From: Cordylochernes scorpioides
Lineage: Eukaryota; Arthropoda; Arachnida; Pseudoscorpiones; Chernetidae
Direction: 5' to 3'
NCBI GenBank assembly: GCA_030710605.1
Contig: CP092865.1
Span: 35,006,244 to 35,070,243, forward strand
Length of the DNA stretch: 64,000 nucleotides
Under the pieces are notes generated by a model that made no database searches, was not told the DNA's origin, and saw nothing but the letters and a program-made list of their open reading frames with translations. This document shows positions 9,944-20,518 of this stretch, one piece after another (position 1 is the first letter of the stretch; the number at the start of each line of letters is the position of its first letter). Made by a program: the position numbers and the translations under genes.

Positions 9944-12493
9944 CTGATATTTTGGTCTATCCACTATTTCCCAAACATTATGTACTCTCATGGAGCTTAG
10001 TTCATCAAGCATGGCTTGATACCAAAGATCTTTGTCGTTTGAATTAAGGGTTTCTTCATAATTATTTGGTATTTCCTCCTCATGTGCTTGATATACAATG
10101 TGGTCATTATACTTGATTGGCATTTTTCTTTCTCTAACTGGTCTTCTATTATCTGGTGGTGTTTTTTCTGGTAATGAACCTGTTTCTTCTCCTTGATTAA
10201 TCATTAGGTTTTCTTCATTAGGGTAGTCTGAATTATCTCCTTCAAAATGTTGTGGTGCAAATGTCATTTCTGGAGAATCAGTGATTTCAAAATCTAATGG
10301 TAGGTAGTCCAAATTGTCTGTCCAAGGTTCTATACATCCATGTGATTCTTCTATACCCTTTTTGGATTCATCAAACTTTACATCTCTTGTCTCATGTAGT
10401 CGACACTGATTTGCATCATATATCCTATATGCCTTCCTTTCTCTTGAGTATCCAATGAAAATTCCTTTTGCTGCCTTGGGTTGTAACTTATGTCTTTGGT
10501 TGGCATTAACTTTATAAAAGGCTAAGCATCCAAATACTTTTAAGTGTTTTACAGTTGGTTTCTGGCCATTCCAAAGTTCCATTGGTGTTTCTTGCTTTTG
10601 AGTCTTGTTAGGAGTAATATTGTGAAGATATTCGGCTGTTGAAATTGCTTCTGCCCAAAATTGGATGGGCAAGCCTCCATCAGATAAGAGGGTTCTGGCT
10701 TTATCGAGCAATGTTCTGTTCGCTCTTTCTGCGATGCCATTACTTCTTGGTGAGTAATTACAAGTTTTCTCATGTTTTATTCCTTTAGTTTTAAAATATT
10801 CTTCTAATGATCTGTTGATAAATTCAAATCCATTATCTGTTCTAATTCTTTTGACCTTTTTATCTAACTCATTTTCCATGCTATTGATCAGATCTTTCAA
10901 TTTGTTAGATGCTTCATCCTTGAAACTCAAAAAGTTCACAAAATATTTTCTAGAATATTGATCAACCGCAACCATCATATATTTGTTTCCACTTAAGGAT
11001 TCTTCTTTCATGGGGCCACATAGATCAACATGTAGGCATTCTAAAGTACCCTTTGCAGTTTCATCATAAGTTGCCTGAAAAGGTGTGCGAGGCATTTTCC
11101 CTGTTATGCATGCTTGGCATATTCCGACTTCGCCTCTCAAGTCAGGGAGTCCTCGGACCATGCCATCCCTTTTCATTCTTGACATGTAATCATCATTAAT
11201 ATGTCCCAATCTTTTATGCCATAAAATCCTAGAGTCCTTATCAATTTTAAAGCATTTTTCTTTTGAGTCATCCTGTCTAAGTTCATGGATTAAGCTGATG
11301 GTAAACATGTCTTCCTCAAATTCACCCTTACAGATTAATTGTCCATCTGGTGCATAAATGAAAGCACCCTCTTGGTTCAAGGTGACACTATTTCCTCTTT
11401 TCACCAGGCTCGGTACAGACATCAAATTGCCATTTAGTTGGGGAACAAATAGCACATCTTCTAATTTGACATTATTATGTTGTCCATCATCCAATTCAGT
11501 TACTGCTTTGATATCTCCCCTTGATATGGAGTTGATACTTCTACCAGTTTCAGCAAGATTAACTTGTCGTACCTCATCTTTCTCATTAATCATCCATGAG
11601 TTATCACATGACATGTGTGAGGTGCACGCTGAATCAAGTTGCCATTCATTTACCATTTTTCTTTGTTCAATTCCAGCTGTTAAAGCAAATTCTTGTTTGT
11701 CTTTATTAGGGATATGTTCTTTAGTAATATTTGCTTTCTCTTCATGATTCTTAGTAAAACGCTTGGTTGGAAACTGTTTGGTTTTTTGATGGTCAACTTT
11801 GTTTCTATTTTTGAACCAACAGTCCTTTTGAAAATGTCCTGTTTTTCCACAACAAAAACATGTTTTAACTTTGTTCTGGTTACTGGAGGTTTTATATACT
11901 TTGACATGTTCCTGTCTTCTTTCTGTATTTCTTTTTTCAAAGTCCAATAAATTTTGACGCATGCCATTAAAGTCCATATTTCTATTAGCGAGGATTGATG
12001 TAATCACATTGTTATATTTATCCGGTAATCCCTCGAGAATGTATCTAATTATTTCTTTATCTGTTATTGCTTTTCCCATTTCAATTAATTGTCTTGAAAT
12101 CCCTTGATATCTGGTCAAGTAATCTTCAATGCTTTCATCATATTTCTTTTTTAGTCGAGTTAATTCAAGCATAAGATTCATAGATTTATTTTCAGCTTCT
12201 CCTTCATATCTGAGTTTTATAGCATTCCATAATTCTTGTGCATTTTTAATACCTTTGTAGGCGATAGCCTGATCAGATGACAAACTAAGAATAATTATTC
12301 CAAGAGCTTGTTTATTTTTCTTAGTCCATTCATTAAAAGCGTCGCCATTTTTATCATCTTTTGTAGGCTTAGGATTATTAATAACATCATCAAAAATATC
12401 CCTTGAATCTAACAAGGCTTCTATTTTCATGCTCCAAATCGCATAATTACTATTTGTGAGCAAATCGATTTTTGGTGAAGCTAAAAAATCCAT
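9932..12493 (-). CDS. Copia Gag-protease-integrase
   Basis: The ORF starts at ATG 12493 (MDFLASPKIDLLTNSNYAIW), just inside the 5' LTR and primer site, and is open for 853 codons. Domains in order: UBN2/copia Gag (residues about 1-200), zinc knuckle CFCCGKTGHFQKDC (about 212-225), aspartic protease LDSACTSHM (about 285), integrase zinc finger HKRLGHI..CQAC (about 425-475), integrase core with DLCGPM, RTDNGFEF and SPRSNGIAERANRTLL (about 490-600), then the acidic linker to RT. The protease triad reads D-S-A rather than the commoner D-S-G. The TAA stop at 9932-9934 follows a single-base change in an A run, so the natural product would continue into RT. Confidence 0.93.
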   Translation of the reverse strand: MDFLASPKIDLLTNSNYAIWSMKIEALLDSRDIFDDVINNPKPTKDDKNGDAFNEWTKKNKQALGIIILSLSSDQAIAYKGIKNAQELWNAIKLRYEGEAENKSMNLMLELTRLKKKYDESIEDYLTRYQGISRQLIEMGKAITDKEIIRYILEGLPDKYNNVITSILANRNMDFNGMRQNLLDFEKRNTERRQEHVKVYKTSSNQNKVKTCFCCGKTGHFQKDCWFKNRNKVDHQKTKQFPTKRFTKNHEEKANITKEHIPNKDKQEFALTAGIEQRKMVNEWQLDSACTSHMSCDNSWMINEKDEVRQVNLAETGRSINSISRGDIKAVTELDDGQHNNVKLEDVLFVPQLNGNLMSVPSLVKRGNSVTLNQEGAFIYAPDGQLICKGEFEEDMFTISLIHELRQDDSKEKCFKIDKDSRILWHKRLGHINDDYMSRMKRDGMVRGLPDLRGEVGICQACITGKMPRTPFQATYDETAKGTLECLHVDLCGPMKEESLSGNKYMMVAVDQYSRKYFVNFLSFKDEASNKLKDLINSMENELDKKVKRIRTDNGFEFINRSLEEYFKTKGIKHEKTCNYSPRSNGIAERANRTLLDKARTLLSDGGLPIQFWAEAISTAEYLHNITPNKTQKQETPMELWNGQKPTVKHLKVFGCLAFYKVNANQRHKLQPKAAKGIFIGYSRERKAYRIYDANQCRLHETRDVKFDESKKGIEESHGCIEPWTDNLDYLPLDFEITDSPEMTFAPQHFEGDNSDYPNEENLMINQGEETGSLPEKTPPDNRRPVRERKMPIKYNDHIVYQAHEEEIPNNYEETLNSNDKDLWYQAMLDELSSMRVHNVWEIVDRPKYQKNN

Positions 12494-12569
12494 TTCTATT
12501 TATTTAGTTTTATATATTTCTAAATATTTTATTTACGTTTTATTTAATAACCACACTCTGCTACCATAT

Positions 12570-12865
12570 TGTTGTCGAATCTATATAAGGCGTGGATTAT
12601 TATTAAATAATACGATAAATTAAATGCACAAAAGATTATATTTATTAACTTACAAAACAATGGGAGAGATATTTAACACATATCTTATTTTATATATGTT
12701 TAAATTTAAAGAAATATAATAAACAAAACAAACAGTTCTATATAAAAAGGCTTCAAGACAAATCTAATCACAACAACCAACTCTGGTCAAAAATTAATAA
12801 TTATATAAATATTTCCAATTTATATAATCTAAATATCTATATATATTTTTAATTATAGTCCATCA
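12570..12865 (-). repeat. Copia element 5' LTR
   Basis: This is the right direct repeat, lying 5' in the coding direction. The initiator-tRNA-Met primer site TGGTAGCAGAG lies at about 12556-12567, just inside it. Confidence 0.92.
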
Positions 12866-12871
12866 AAAAAT

Positions 12872-13810
12872 ATATATATTTACACAAAAATGAGTATTTC
12901 AACCTCAACAATGAATATTTCATCTACAATAATGATAATTTATCCACAAAAATTAATGTTTATTCGTAAAAATGAAACTCATACTATACCAATAACTATT
13001 TTATCCCCAACAATGTATTTTTGAGCGCAAATATATTTTTCGACAACAATGAAACTTTATTTACAGTAATGGCTTTTTCTATCCACAATTTCACAAAATC
13101 ATTAATTTTTATTTAATAATGACTAGATTATTCAACGAATTGACTACTTTACCCGCAACAATTAAAATACATTCACAAAAATAAAACTTTATCCAAAAAC
13201 AATAAGTATTTCAGTTTTACACCAGTTTTTTTGGTTGCTGAGGTACAGCTTGCACCACGCTGATGAGGGCCAACAACCCCAAACGCTTACGTGGTTAGCT
13301 TTTCTTGATTAAGCTAGAATGGGTATTTGGCCAATTCTGGAATAATTGAAAATCAACGAGAAAAGTTGATATTTATTCAGATAGATGGCGCAAGCTATCA
13401 GCAAATTTCAGTTGCACGATAAGGAGATGCCTTTTTCTTTTTTATAATTTTTGTACCTCATCTCAGTACAATATCATATATATTTGTACTATTTTTTCAA
13501 TAAGTATTTCATTAACAAAAATGAAATTACCCACAACAATGACTATTATTGCACGACAATGTCTACTTCATCCGCAACAATGGGATTTAAATCCAATTAA
13601 TGACTATTTATCCACAACAATGAATATTAATGCACGACAATGACTCTTAATGCAGGACAATGCCTACTTTATCCGCAACAATGAGATTTAACTCAAATTA
13701 ATGACTATTTATCTACAACAATTACTATTATTGCACGGCAATGTCTACTTTATCCTCAAAAAGGACACTTGAACGGCGGGGAAGACTCCCCGGCTGAAAA
13801 TTTAAATTTG
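12872..13810. repeat. ACAACAATG satellite, block 2
   Basis: The block has the same 20-bp modules as the other satellite blocks. From 12890 to about 13760 the order of variants (AGCGCAAATRTATTTTTCGA, TATCCACAA.., hammerhead segment, CTACTTTATCC) matches 25140-26000 module for module, and 7355-7560 matches part of it. The array therefore has a kilobase-scale higher-order unit in addition to the ~81-bp one. Confidence 0.8.
13238..13297 (+). ncRNA. Hammerhead ribozyme-like sequence, copy 1
   Basis: The core CTGATGA is at 13260-13266, followed by stem II GGGC-CAACA-ACCC and CAAAC where GAAAC is expected. Stem I is formed by ACCACG (13254-13259) and CGTGGT (13290-13295). Stem III is very short (ACGCTTA), leaving A as the residue before the cleavage point. 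This is the type I layout with tiny stem III known from Penelope-like elements and animal retrozymes. G12 is changed to C and one stem II pair is lost, so this copy is probably inactive. Confidence 0.7.
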
Positions 13811-13817
13811 TAAATAT

Positions 13818-14050
13818 TGTCGCGGAGATAAATAAAGCAAGGGAAAGTTTGGGAATAATTAATTTATTATAAGGGGTATTTATAGAGAGAGAGAGAGTAC
13901 AACTTACCCCAAGTTAAAGATAATCCTAATGTCAGCCACCGTCCCGTTTTCCTTATTTACAGATCAGCATTCGAAAACCCCTCACACCTGTGGTCCCCCG
14001 GGGTCCAGGGATGATTGACAGGTGTCCCATCTGGATGGAGCTTCTTGACA
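13818..14050 (-). repeat. Gypsy 3' LTR
   Basis: The left LTR is 233 bp with TG and CA ends and contains a (GA)n tract near 13880-13897. The same tract in the other LTR is where the LINE inserted. Confidence 0.9.
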
Positions 14051-14059
14051 TTACCCCCT

Positions 14060-14760
14060 CTTTAAAGAAAACAGCGACCCGCTGATTAGCTTGTTTCAGC
14101 CCTTGTTCTGGAAGGAAATCTATCACGGCTGGTGTTCCCTAGCAGAATGGAATGTTGTTCTTCAGGATCCAGGTAGGGCTTCATCCGAATGACATTTCCG
14201 TGATCGGGGAGAAGGGTCCACGGGTTCTACTTCATACGTAACTTCTGAAAGATTCTTGGTCACCTTGTAGGGACCGAAGTATCTCTTTAGTAGCTTTTCT
14301 GAGACTCCTACTTTTCGGATCGGAGTAAAAACCCACACAAGATCATCCTTCTGGTAATAAACTTCTGGTCGTAAAGTCTACGGTCTTTCGCCTGTGATTG
14401 TAGAAGGCGTGATCGGGAGAGTTGACGCGCTTCCTCAGCTCTGGTCACAAGTTCTCCAACGTAGTGGTCAGAGATCTCATCTGGTAGGTAAGGTAGTACG
14501 GCATCAGTGTATGTCTCGGCCTCGCGGGCGTGGACAAAAAAGAACGGAGTGTAGCCAGTTGCCTCCTGTTTAGCAGTGTTGTAAGCAAAAGTTACGTAGG
14601 GTAAAACTAGGTCCCAGTCCTTCTGCTCAACACCTGTGTACATGGACAACATATCTCCGAGAGTTTTGATGAACCTTTCAGTCAGGCCGTTGGTCTGGGG
14701 ATGGTAGGCCGTTGTAAATCTGTGCACAATTCCGCACAGAGCATTGATCTATTTTATTAC
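14060..14760 (-). pseudogene. Gypsy integrase core and C-terminal region
   Basis: The segment encodes HRFTTAYHPQTNGLTERFIK and YVTFAYNTAKQEATGYTPFF, the D-D-E integrase core of Ty3/gypsy elements. A further segment in other frames (VWVFTPIRKVG, YFGPYKV, YEVEPV) corresponds to the integrase C-terminal domain. It is broken by a frameshift near 14310. The protein would insert element cDNA into the genome. Confidence 0.85.
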
Positions 14761-15586
14761 TTGAGAAATGAAATTTCTTCCGCGATCTGTTATCATTTCT
14801 CTAGGAGCTTCATGCTTCAAGATAACCTTTCCACCTTGTATTTGTAGAAGAACAGCTCCAATACCATGTCCTCTTGCATTCGTGTGTAGATGGGTATCAG
14901 CGGATTCATCAAAGTGTCCCAAGACAGGCTCTGAAATTAGAGCTGTTTTAAGGACTTCAAACGCTTTCTCTTGAGCTGCATCCCAATAGAATTGTTTTTC
15001 AGTCTTCATTAGGTCATGCAAAGATCTAGCTTTGTCGGCAAAGTTTTCAATAAATCTTCGGTAATAGGAACATAATCCAAGAAACCTCCTCAGTTCAGAG
15101 ATATTCTTTGGCCTCGGAAATTTAGAGACGGCTTCAACTTTAGCTGGATCTGGATGAATTCCATTGGCGTCAACAAGGTGTCGTAAAATCTTTATCCTCC
15201 TTGATACAAAAAGACACTTTTTTTGTTTCAAGCTTAGTCCAGCTTACTGGATGCACCTTAATACAAGTTGTAGACGTCATAGATGTTCCTCAAAGGTAGG
15301 TGCATAAACTATGATGTCGTCCAGATAGCAAAGACTACATGTTCCATTTAAGACTGCCCAGAACACTATCTATCATCCTTTCAAACGTTGCTGGAGCGTT
15401 GCATAGACCGAAAGGCATTACTCGGAATTCATACAATCCATCTGGAGAGATGAAGGCAGTTTTCTCCCTGTCTTTTTCGTCCATTTCAATCTGCCAATAC
15501 CCGGACCGAAGATCCTTCGTGGAGAAGTAACTAGAGCCGGCTAAACTGTCCAAGGCATCGTCAATGCGTTTACAGCGGGTAAACAT
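14749..15586 (-). pseudogene. Gypsy reverse transcriptase to partial RNase H
   Basis: The frames carry FSTKDLRSGYWQIEMDEKD, FGLCNAPATFERMID, CYLDDIIVYAPTFEEHL (catalytic YLDD, near 15310), GIHPDPAKVEAV, ELRRFLGLCSYYRRFI and a truncated RNase H start (THLHTNARGHGIGAVL). The last residues (REMITDRGRNFISQVIK) already belong to the integrase core, which places the internal deletion near 14830. At least three frame changes (about 15240, 15330, 15590) are visible. Confidence 0.85.
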
Positions 15587-17126
15587 ATTTTTTTTTTGTT
15601 ATCTTATTTAATCGACGATAATCTACGCAGAATCTCCAGGTCCCATCTTTCTTTCGAACAAGAATAACTGGAGATGACCAAGGACTTTCAGAGGGCTTCA
15701 CGATGTGATTTTCAATCATCTTGTTCACTTCATCTTGAATTAGTCGTCGTTCACTTGGTGCTACTCTATAGGGCCGCTGTTTGATAGGAGAGTGGTCTCC
15801 TGTGTTTATCTTGTGCTTCACAGTACTGGTGGGCTTAATAGGAGTTCCCCCAAAGTCAAATATGTCAATAAACTCGTCAAGGCATGAAACAAGCTGTAAC
15901 CTTTGAATTTCAGACAGCCCTGGATCTAAAGTAAGGTTTATTTTCTGTGACCATTCACGTGACTTTAGCTGCGTTTCTTGTAACTTATCGCTGGATTCAA
16001 TAAGACTGCAGATAATCCCATTCTCATAACTTTCCATGGTGCACATATTTATTCCCGATGGAATCAGTTGCGGCCAAGACGCTCCATTCGCAACCCAAAT
16101 ACTACCTCGGCCGTGTCGAAATGTAACCAATGAGTTTGGTATAAGAACTTCTTTTCTTAATAATAAGTCCTTAGAAGTTGAGACTAAAACATTTCTAACA
16201 CCACATATTTCTTCGTTTATCACACTGATCTTCTTTATTGATTTAGGCGGGATGACAAAGTCGTCGGAAGCAAACAATCTCTGGGATTCCTCCTCTCGAG
16301 ATTCCAGGACAGAGGTTTCCCAGAGATGGAGTTCATTTCTGCTACAATCAATGACAGCTTCGGTGGCCTTGGAGAAGTCCCATCCGAATATGATGTCCTG
16401 GCTGCATTCCACCATAGCAACGAATTCAAGGGATATCTTCAGACCATTAACTTCTATGTTCAGGACACATTTTCCTAGGGTCTCTATTAAATTTTTGTTT
16501 GCGGCTTTAAGAATGGGATCTGGTTCTTTGAAGAGAGGTGTCTTTAGTTTGCGTCGAAATTTGTCTGAAATAACAGAAAAGTCTGCTCCTGAATCCACCA
16601 ATGCTTTATTTTTGCGTCCATTTATTTCGACCACAACAACATTTTCTTTTAATTTAGCGGCGATATACCCTGGAGGATTTTCCTCAATGGCGACCTCACC
16701 CCCGTTAGAAGCCGCTCCACTTAGTTTTTCACATTCTGAGGCTTGGGAAAACGACTGAAATGACGGGCTGGCGACCTTGCGCGGCTTGTAGGTGGGGAAG
16801 AGCTCCGGTAGAAGTACGTTTAAGAAGTACATAGTAGTTGTCGGCGTCATATCTCGGGGGTCGACTCGAAAATCCAAAATTTCTTCCATCTCCGCCATTC
16901 TTTGACCTGGCTTCAGCGAAGACCTGCCGTCGTTCCCTACAATAACGGACGACATGTCCGGGTCGTCCTCAGTGGAAGCAGATTGGTTTGTCGTCGTAGG
17001 TTCTCCAATGTTCCGTCTTCCTGGGTTGGGTTGGTCGGTCGATATTATAGGGCGTGCGTGGTTGTTGTTGTACCACGTTGATTTGTGCTCTGGTAGGTTG
17101 GAGAACACGGCTAACTCTTCCCTCAC
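15570..17126 (-). pseudogene. Gypsy protease and RT N-terminus
   Basis: The frame is open for 518 codons. It contains the aspartic protease site [14 protein letters not shown] (about residue 175), the linker blocks shared with the fragment at 3.9-4.6 kb, and the RT entry [20 protein letters not shown] and VDYRRLNKI. It ends at an A10 run near 15590, where the frame shifts. Its start overlaps the gag end in a different frame, consistent with ribosomal frameshifting in gypsy elements. Confidence 0.85.
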
Positions 17127-17836
17127 TGTCTGTTCCAGGGCGTTACCTCTCGGAGAGGATTGCCCACTTCAGGTGGTGAGAAGACCTTTTGTATCTCTTC
17201 TCTAACGATGCGCCGAATTAAGCCGGCCAAGTCGTCTGAGTCGTCAACACATGAAATGGGCATTACGTTTGACAACTTGGCGAATTTCGTACGGCCGATC
17301 CTGCGCTGCTTGACGGTTGTCAGATGATGGTAAAACTTCAGGATCTCATCTACTGTCTGTATGTCTTTTGCCACCAATACCTGGTATGTGTCCTCCGAAA
17401 TTCCCTTTATAATGTGAGCAACTATCTCACCTTCCATGCGAGGGTTCACCTGGTGGCAGAGACTAAGAATCTCCTGGATATATGACTCGCTGTATTCCTC
17501 CGCCTTCTGTGCTCTTGACTTCAGACCCTCCTCGGCGCGTCGAGCAGAATCCTCCTGCAGTCCGAACACACCGCGGAATGCGTCTTCAAAGCTTTTCCAC
17601 GAGTTGAGTGATTCTTCGTTATTATCAAACCACCTTCCAGCAGTTCCGTTCAAGTAAAAGACGACGTTGGCAAGCTTCATTGGGTCGTCCCATCTGTTGT
17701 ACTTCGACAATCTCTCGTACTCCTTCAACCACTGTCCAGGGTTTATATTTCCATCTCCAGAAAAGGTAGATGGATCTCGTTGGCGCTGACAAGGGAGGTA
17801 GGATCCGCTAACAGTAGGTCTGTGGTCGTCTTCCAT
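17123..17836 (-). CDS. Gypsy Gag
   Basis: I take ATG 17836 ([11 protein letters not shown]) as the start; the frame is open further upstream but runs into the LTR. The protein has the retrotransposon gag fold signature [18 protein letters not shown], then [11 protein letters not shown] and [13 protein letters not shown], and ends in a charged tail. It forms the particle shell and binds element RNA. The gag at 46.3-47.1 kb is a clear relative (same spacing, NNEESIQTWKEF), so the two elements belong to one lineage. The zinc knuckle usual in such proteins is not seen before the stop and may have been in the frameshifted extension. Confidence 0.8.
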   Translation of the reverse strand: MEDDHRPTVSGSYLPCQRQRDPSTFSGDGNINPGQWLKEYERLSKYNRWDDPMKLANVVFYLNGTAGRWFDNNEESLNSWKSFEDAFRGVFGLQEDSARRAEEGLKSRAQKAEEYSESYIQEILSLCHQVNPRMEGEIVAHIIKGISEDTYQVLVAKDIQTVDEILKFYHHLTTVKQRRIGRTKFAKLSNVMPISCVDDSDDLAGLIRRIVREEIQKVFSPPEVGNPLREVTPWNRQ

Positions 17837-18015
17837 TTTTATTTGTTGTGGCAAAAGTTCAATAATTAATTCACGTCCCTGTAGACGTCGACTTCTTCGA
17901 AGTTCCGTCACGTTACCCAGCGTCTCCGCCAAAATATGTCGCGGAGATAAATAAAGCAAGGGCAAATTTGGGAATAATTAATTTATTATAAGGGGTATTT
18001 ATAGGGAGAGAGAGA

Positions 18016-19866
18016 TTGAGATTGAAACTACTTTATTAATCGTTCATATAATATTATATATTGGCAATTTTAAAGTTACAGAAAAAAAAATATATGTATA
18101 TTTACATCAGACATGATCCTTCTCTGAAGGGACGTCTGAATAATGTCAAATGTTCAAGGCCGCCCTGAGTTCGGAAAGTCCCGTGATTATAAAAGGGTTT
18201 TTGTCCCCAACGTGCTCAATTGCATCGCCGAGGAAATCGTACAGAATTTTCCTATTTCCATAGGAGAGTTCATCGGGGAGTGTTTCTCTGTCAGAGCGGT
18301 GTAGAACTGCGGCCACTATTTCATCATCATCAACCTCTTCATAGAGAGGGGCCAGAATAGAGTCAGCGTTTAGCTCTATGACAATTTCTCTACCTGATCC
18401 CTCTCCTGAAGGGCCAGAGAGGGAGATAGGATTTGGGCCACGGGGGTAGTAGACTGGGGTACAGTCATGGTTTGGTTCTCCTTTGCAGGAGCCGCTGATG
18501 ACTCAGTATTGGTTAGGAAGGGCTCTGGTCGCGACGGCAACTGGCTGGTGCTCGGCGCCGGAGCAGGAAGCTCGGGTGTTGGATTCTCGTAGGGACGGAC
18601 AGGGAAGTTCGCCACGGACGCAGGCGCGGCAATGCTGGAGGATGTTGAGGGGGTCTGCTTGAAGGGTGCAGACAGTTCCGCAGGTGGTGTTGAGAGGGCG
18701 GATTTGTTAAAGGGGGTGGACTGGGAGGGTGGAGGTGTCAACACCGGTCCACTTCGGGTGCACTGGGGGCAGGTGGCTCGCCGATGTTCCTGGCGGTGAC
18801 ATCTACTACACCTAACACCGTAGGTGATGTAGGTGGGTGTAGACTCCCCTTTGGAGATGATCACCAGCTTGTCAGGGAGCTAGTGGAGTTTGCGTCCTTC
18901 ATTCTGAAGGAAGAAGGCCTCCCTGTTACCGGTGGTCCAGGTGTAGCCGTTACAGGACACCACTTCATAGGCCAGGGAGACAACCCGGAAGTAAGGTCGC
19001 AGGGCTTCAATGATGTCTTTCTCCCTCACTGCTATCGGCAGGTTCCCGAGGATGATCTTCTCCGCCTTCCTTCTGTATGGGAATGCTCTGAGGAAGGTGT
19101 TGTTGATGGTGAGTCCATTCTCCACCAGGCGCTCCGCCTTCTCAATGCTGTCCAGTCCGACCATAACTTGGCCGGACATCTTCATCAGCTGGTAGACGGA
19201 TCTCTTCCCCAGAAACTCCTCCAAGGCCTTCATATAGTGCACGGGATGGAAGTCCGCGCACCATTCGACATAGCAGCATTGGTCGAACGTTGCTGCTGAT
19301 GATCTGGCTTTGTTCAGCGCCTGCTGTTGCCTGGTGTTCCCGACGAAGGTCACGGACTCCTTTGTTGTTCTACGAAGCTGTCCAGATGGCTTTGGAGAGC
19401 TAGCGTCCGGCCTCACAATCTGGGCCCGCTGACTTTTAGGGTTAAGCCGTTTCCTTTTTTTCCCGTGTAAAGATTGGAAAGGTTCGGCGTCATTTTGCTT
19501 TTCCGCGGCCTCAACTTGCTCCGCCCATTTTGCTCTTTTTTCCGCGGCCGGATTTACATTTCCGCCGTTTTTCACGAACGAATTTGTGTCGCTCACATCT
19601 GAATTCGAACGATTCTTCGTCGAATCTTTTATCGTCGTTAATCAACTTGCATATCAGCCACCTCGATGGGAATCATACCATCGTGTAGATCTTTGTCCTG
19701 GCTCTCCGCCAATACCGCATATGGGTTGGAAAGTTCCATCATATTTTTTTTATTTCGAAAAAGAATTAAAAACATTCTTTTTAGGCTTAAGAAAAGAACG
19801 CCAAAGAACACGCCACGCCGGCGGGGTAAGCGGGAGCGCGCGCGAGCACGTGCGTCCGCGCCGCTC
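18016..19866 (-). mobile_element. ORF1-only LINE in a (GA)n tract of the gypsy LTR
   Basis: The element interrupts the (GA)n tract of the gypsy right LTR, with GA repeats on both sides. On the minus strand it starts GAGCGGCGCGG and ends ATAAAGTAGTTTCAATCTC. It contains a GC-rich 5' UTR, one ORF1, and directly after it a short 3' UTR. There is no trace of endonuclease or reverse transcriptase. The 3' end matches the LINE at 4565-5124, so it likely used that family's enzyme in trans, as HAL1 elements do in mammals. Confidence 0.75.
18150..19596 (-). pseudogene. LINE ORF1 (RRM and zinc-knuckle RNA-binding protein)
   Basis: The N-terminal part is basic (KKRKRLNPKSQRAQIVRPD). A central block YVEWCADFHPVHYMKALEEF is followed by an RRM-like segment FPYRRKAEKIILGNLPIAV and DIIEALRPYFRVV, and then by a CCHC knuckle CSRCHRQEHRRATCPQC (about 18795-18810). 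A Pro/Ser-rich linker and an acidic C-terminus (APLYEEVDDDEIVAA..) end at about 18150. Frame changes near 18870 and 18390 break an otherwise continuous protein. It is a homologue of the ORF1 at 5.1-6.4 kb and would coat LINE RNA. Confidence 0.75.
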
Positions 19867-20086
19867 GAGAGAGAGAGATAGAGAGAGAGAGTACAACTTA
19901 CCCCAAGTTAAAGATAATCCTAATGAGCGGCGTCAGCCACCGTCCCATTTTTCTTATTTACAGATCAGCTTCCGAGAACTTCTCACACCTGTGGTCCCCC
20001 CCGGGGTCCAGGGATGATTGAAAGGTGTCCCATCTGGATGGAGCTTCTTGACAATATTAGAATTCTTCTTTAAATTGCTATATAAT

Positions 20087-20165
20087 AAGGCGAAAAAGCC
20101 TTGCAGCGAAAGCTTTAGACTTTAGAACCTGATGTCCTAGGTTCGAACACGCTTTGCACTATCTT
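20087..20165 (+). repeat. Possible tRNA-like SINE remnant
   Basis: The stretch contains a B-box-like GGTTCGAACAC and is followed by a T-rich end, but no credible cloverleaf can be drawn. It could be the head of a decayed SINE. Weak call. The remaining bases from 20054 to 20227 show nothing else. Confidence 0.3.
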
Positions 20166-20227
20166 TTTATTTTCTCTAATTACATTGATTGAAAAAACTT
20201 AAGGAAGTTTTACCTTATAGCATATAT

Positions 20228-20518
20228 ATATCGGGTCTACTTCATCCGCAACAATGGGATTTAACTCAAATTAATGACTATTATCCACAACAATGACTAT
20301 TATTGCACGACAATGTCTACTTCATCCGCAACAATGGGATTTGAATTAATTAATGACTATTATCCATAACAATGACAATTAATGCACGACAATGTCTACT
20401 TCATCCGCAACAATGGGATTTAACTCAAATTAATGACTATTATCCATAACAATGACTATTAATGCACGACAATGTCTACTTCATCCGCAACAATGGGATT
20501 TGAATAAATTAATGACAA
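20228..20518. repeat. ACAACAATG satellite, block 3
   Basis: There are about three and a half of the ~81-bp units with the order described for block 1. They are better conserved among themselves than in block 1. Confidence 0.85.

Larger units (their letters stand above)
8216..12865 (-). mobile_element. Ty1/copia LTR retrotransposon, nearly intact
   Basis: Two direct repeats of 296 bp (8216-8511 and 12570-12865) bound the element. On the coding (minus) strand they run from TGATGGACT to CGACAACA. A 5-bp duplication AAAAA lies at 8211-8215 and 12866-12870. The repeats look almost identical; I see one clear difference (ATATTATA versus ATTTTATA). Next to the 5' LTR is a primer site TGGTAGCAGAG matching the 3' end of initiator tRNA-Met, and next to the 3' LTR a polypurine tract AAAGGGGGG. 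Coding runs Gag, protease, integrase, RT, RNase H. The only break I found is one base in an A run at 9939-9943. The young LTRs and long ORFs suggest recent activity. Confidence 0.95.
13818..20053 (-). mobile_element. Gypsy LTR retrotransposon, internally deleted, with nested LINE
   Basis: LTRs begin TGTCGCGGAGATAAATAAAG and end CTTCTTGACA: left 13818-14050, right 17937-20053, the latter split by a LINE at 18016-19866. The target duplication is ATAT (13814-13817 and 20054-20057). Coding runs right to left: gag, protease, RT, start of RNase H, then a jump to the integrase core, so most of RNase H and the integrase N-terminus are deleted. Several frameshifts show that it is dead. A solo LTR of the same family is at 31628-31914. 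Confidence 0.92.
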
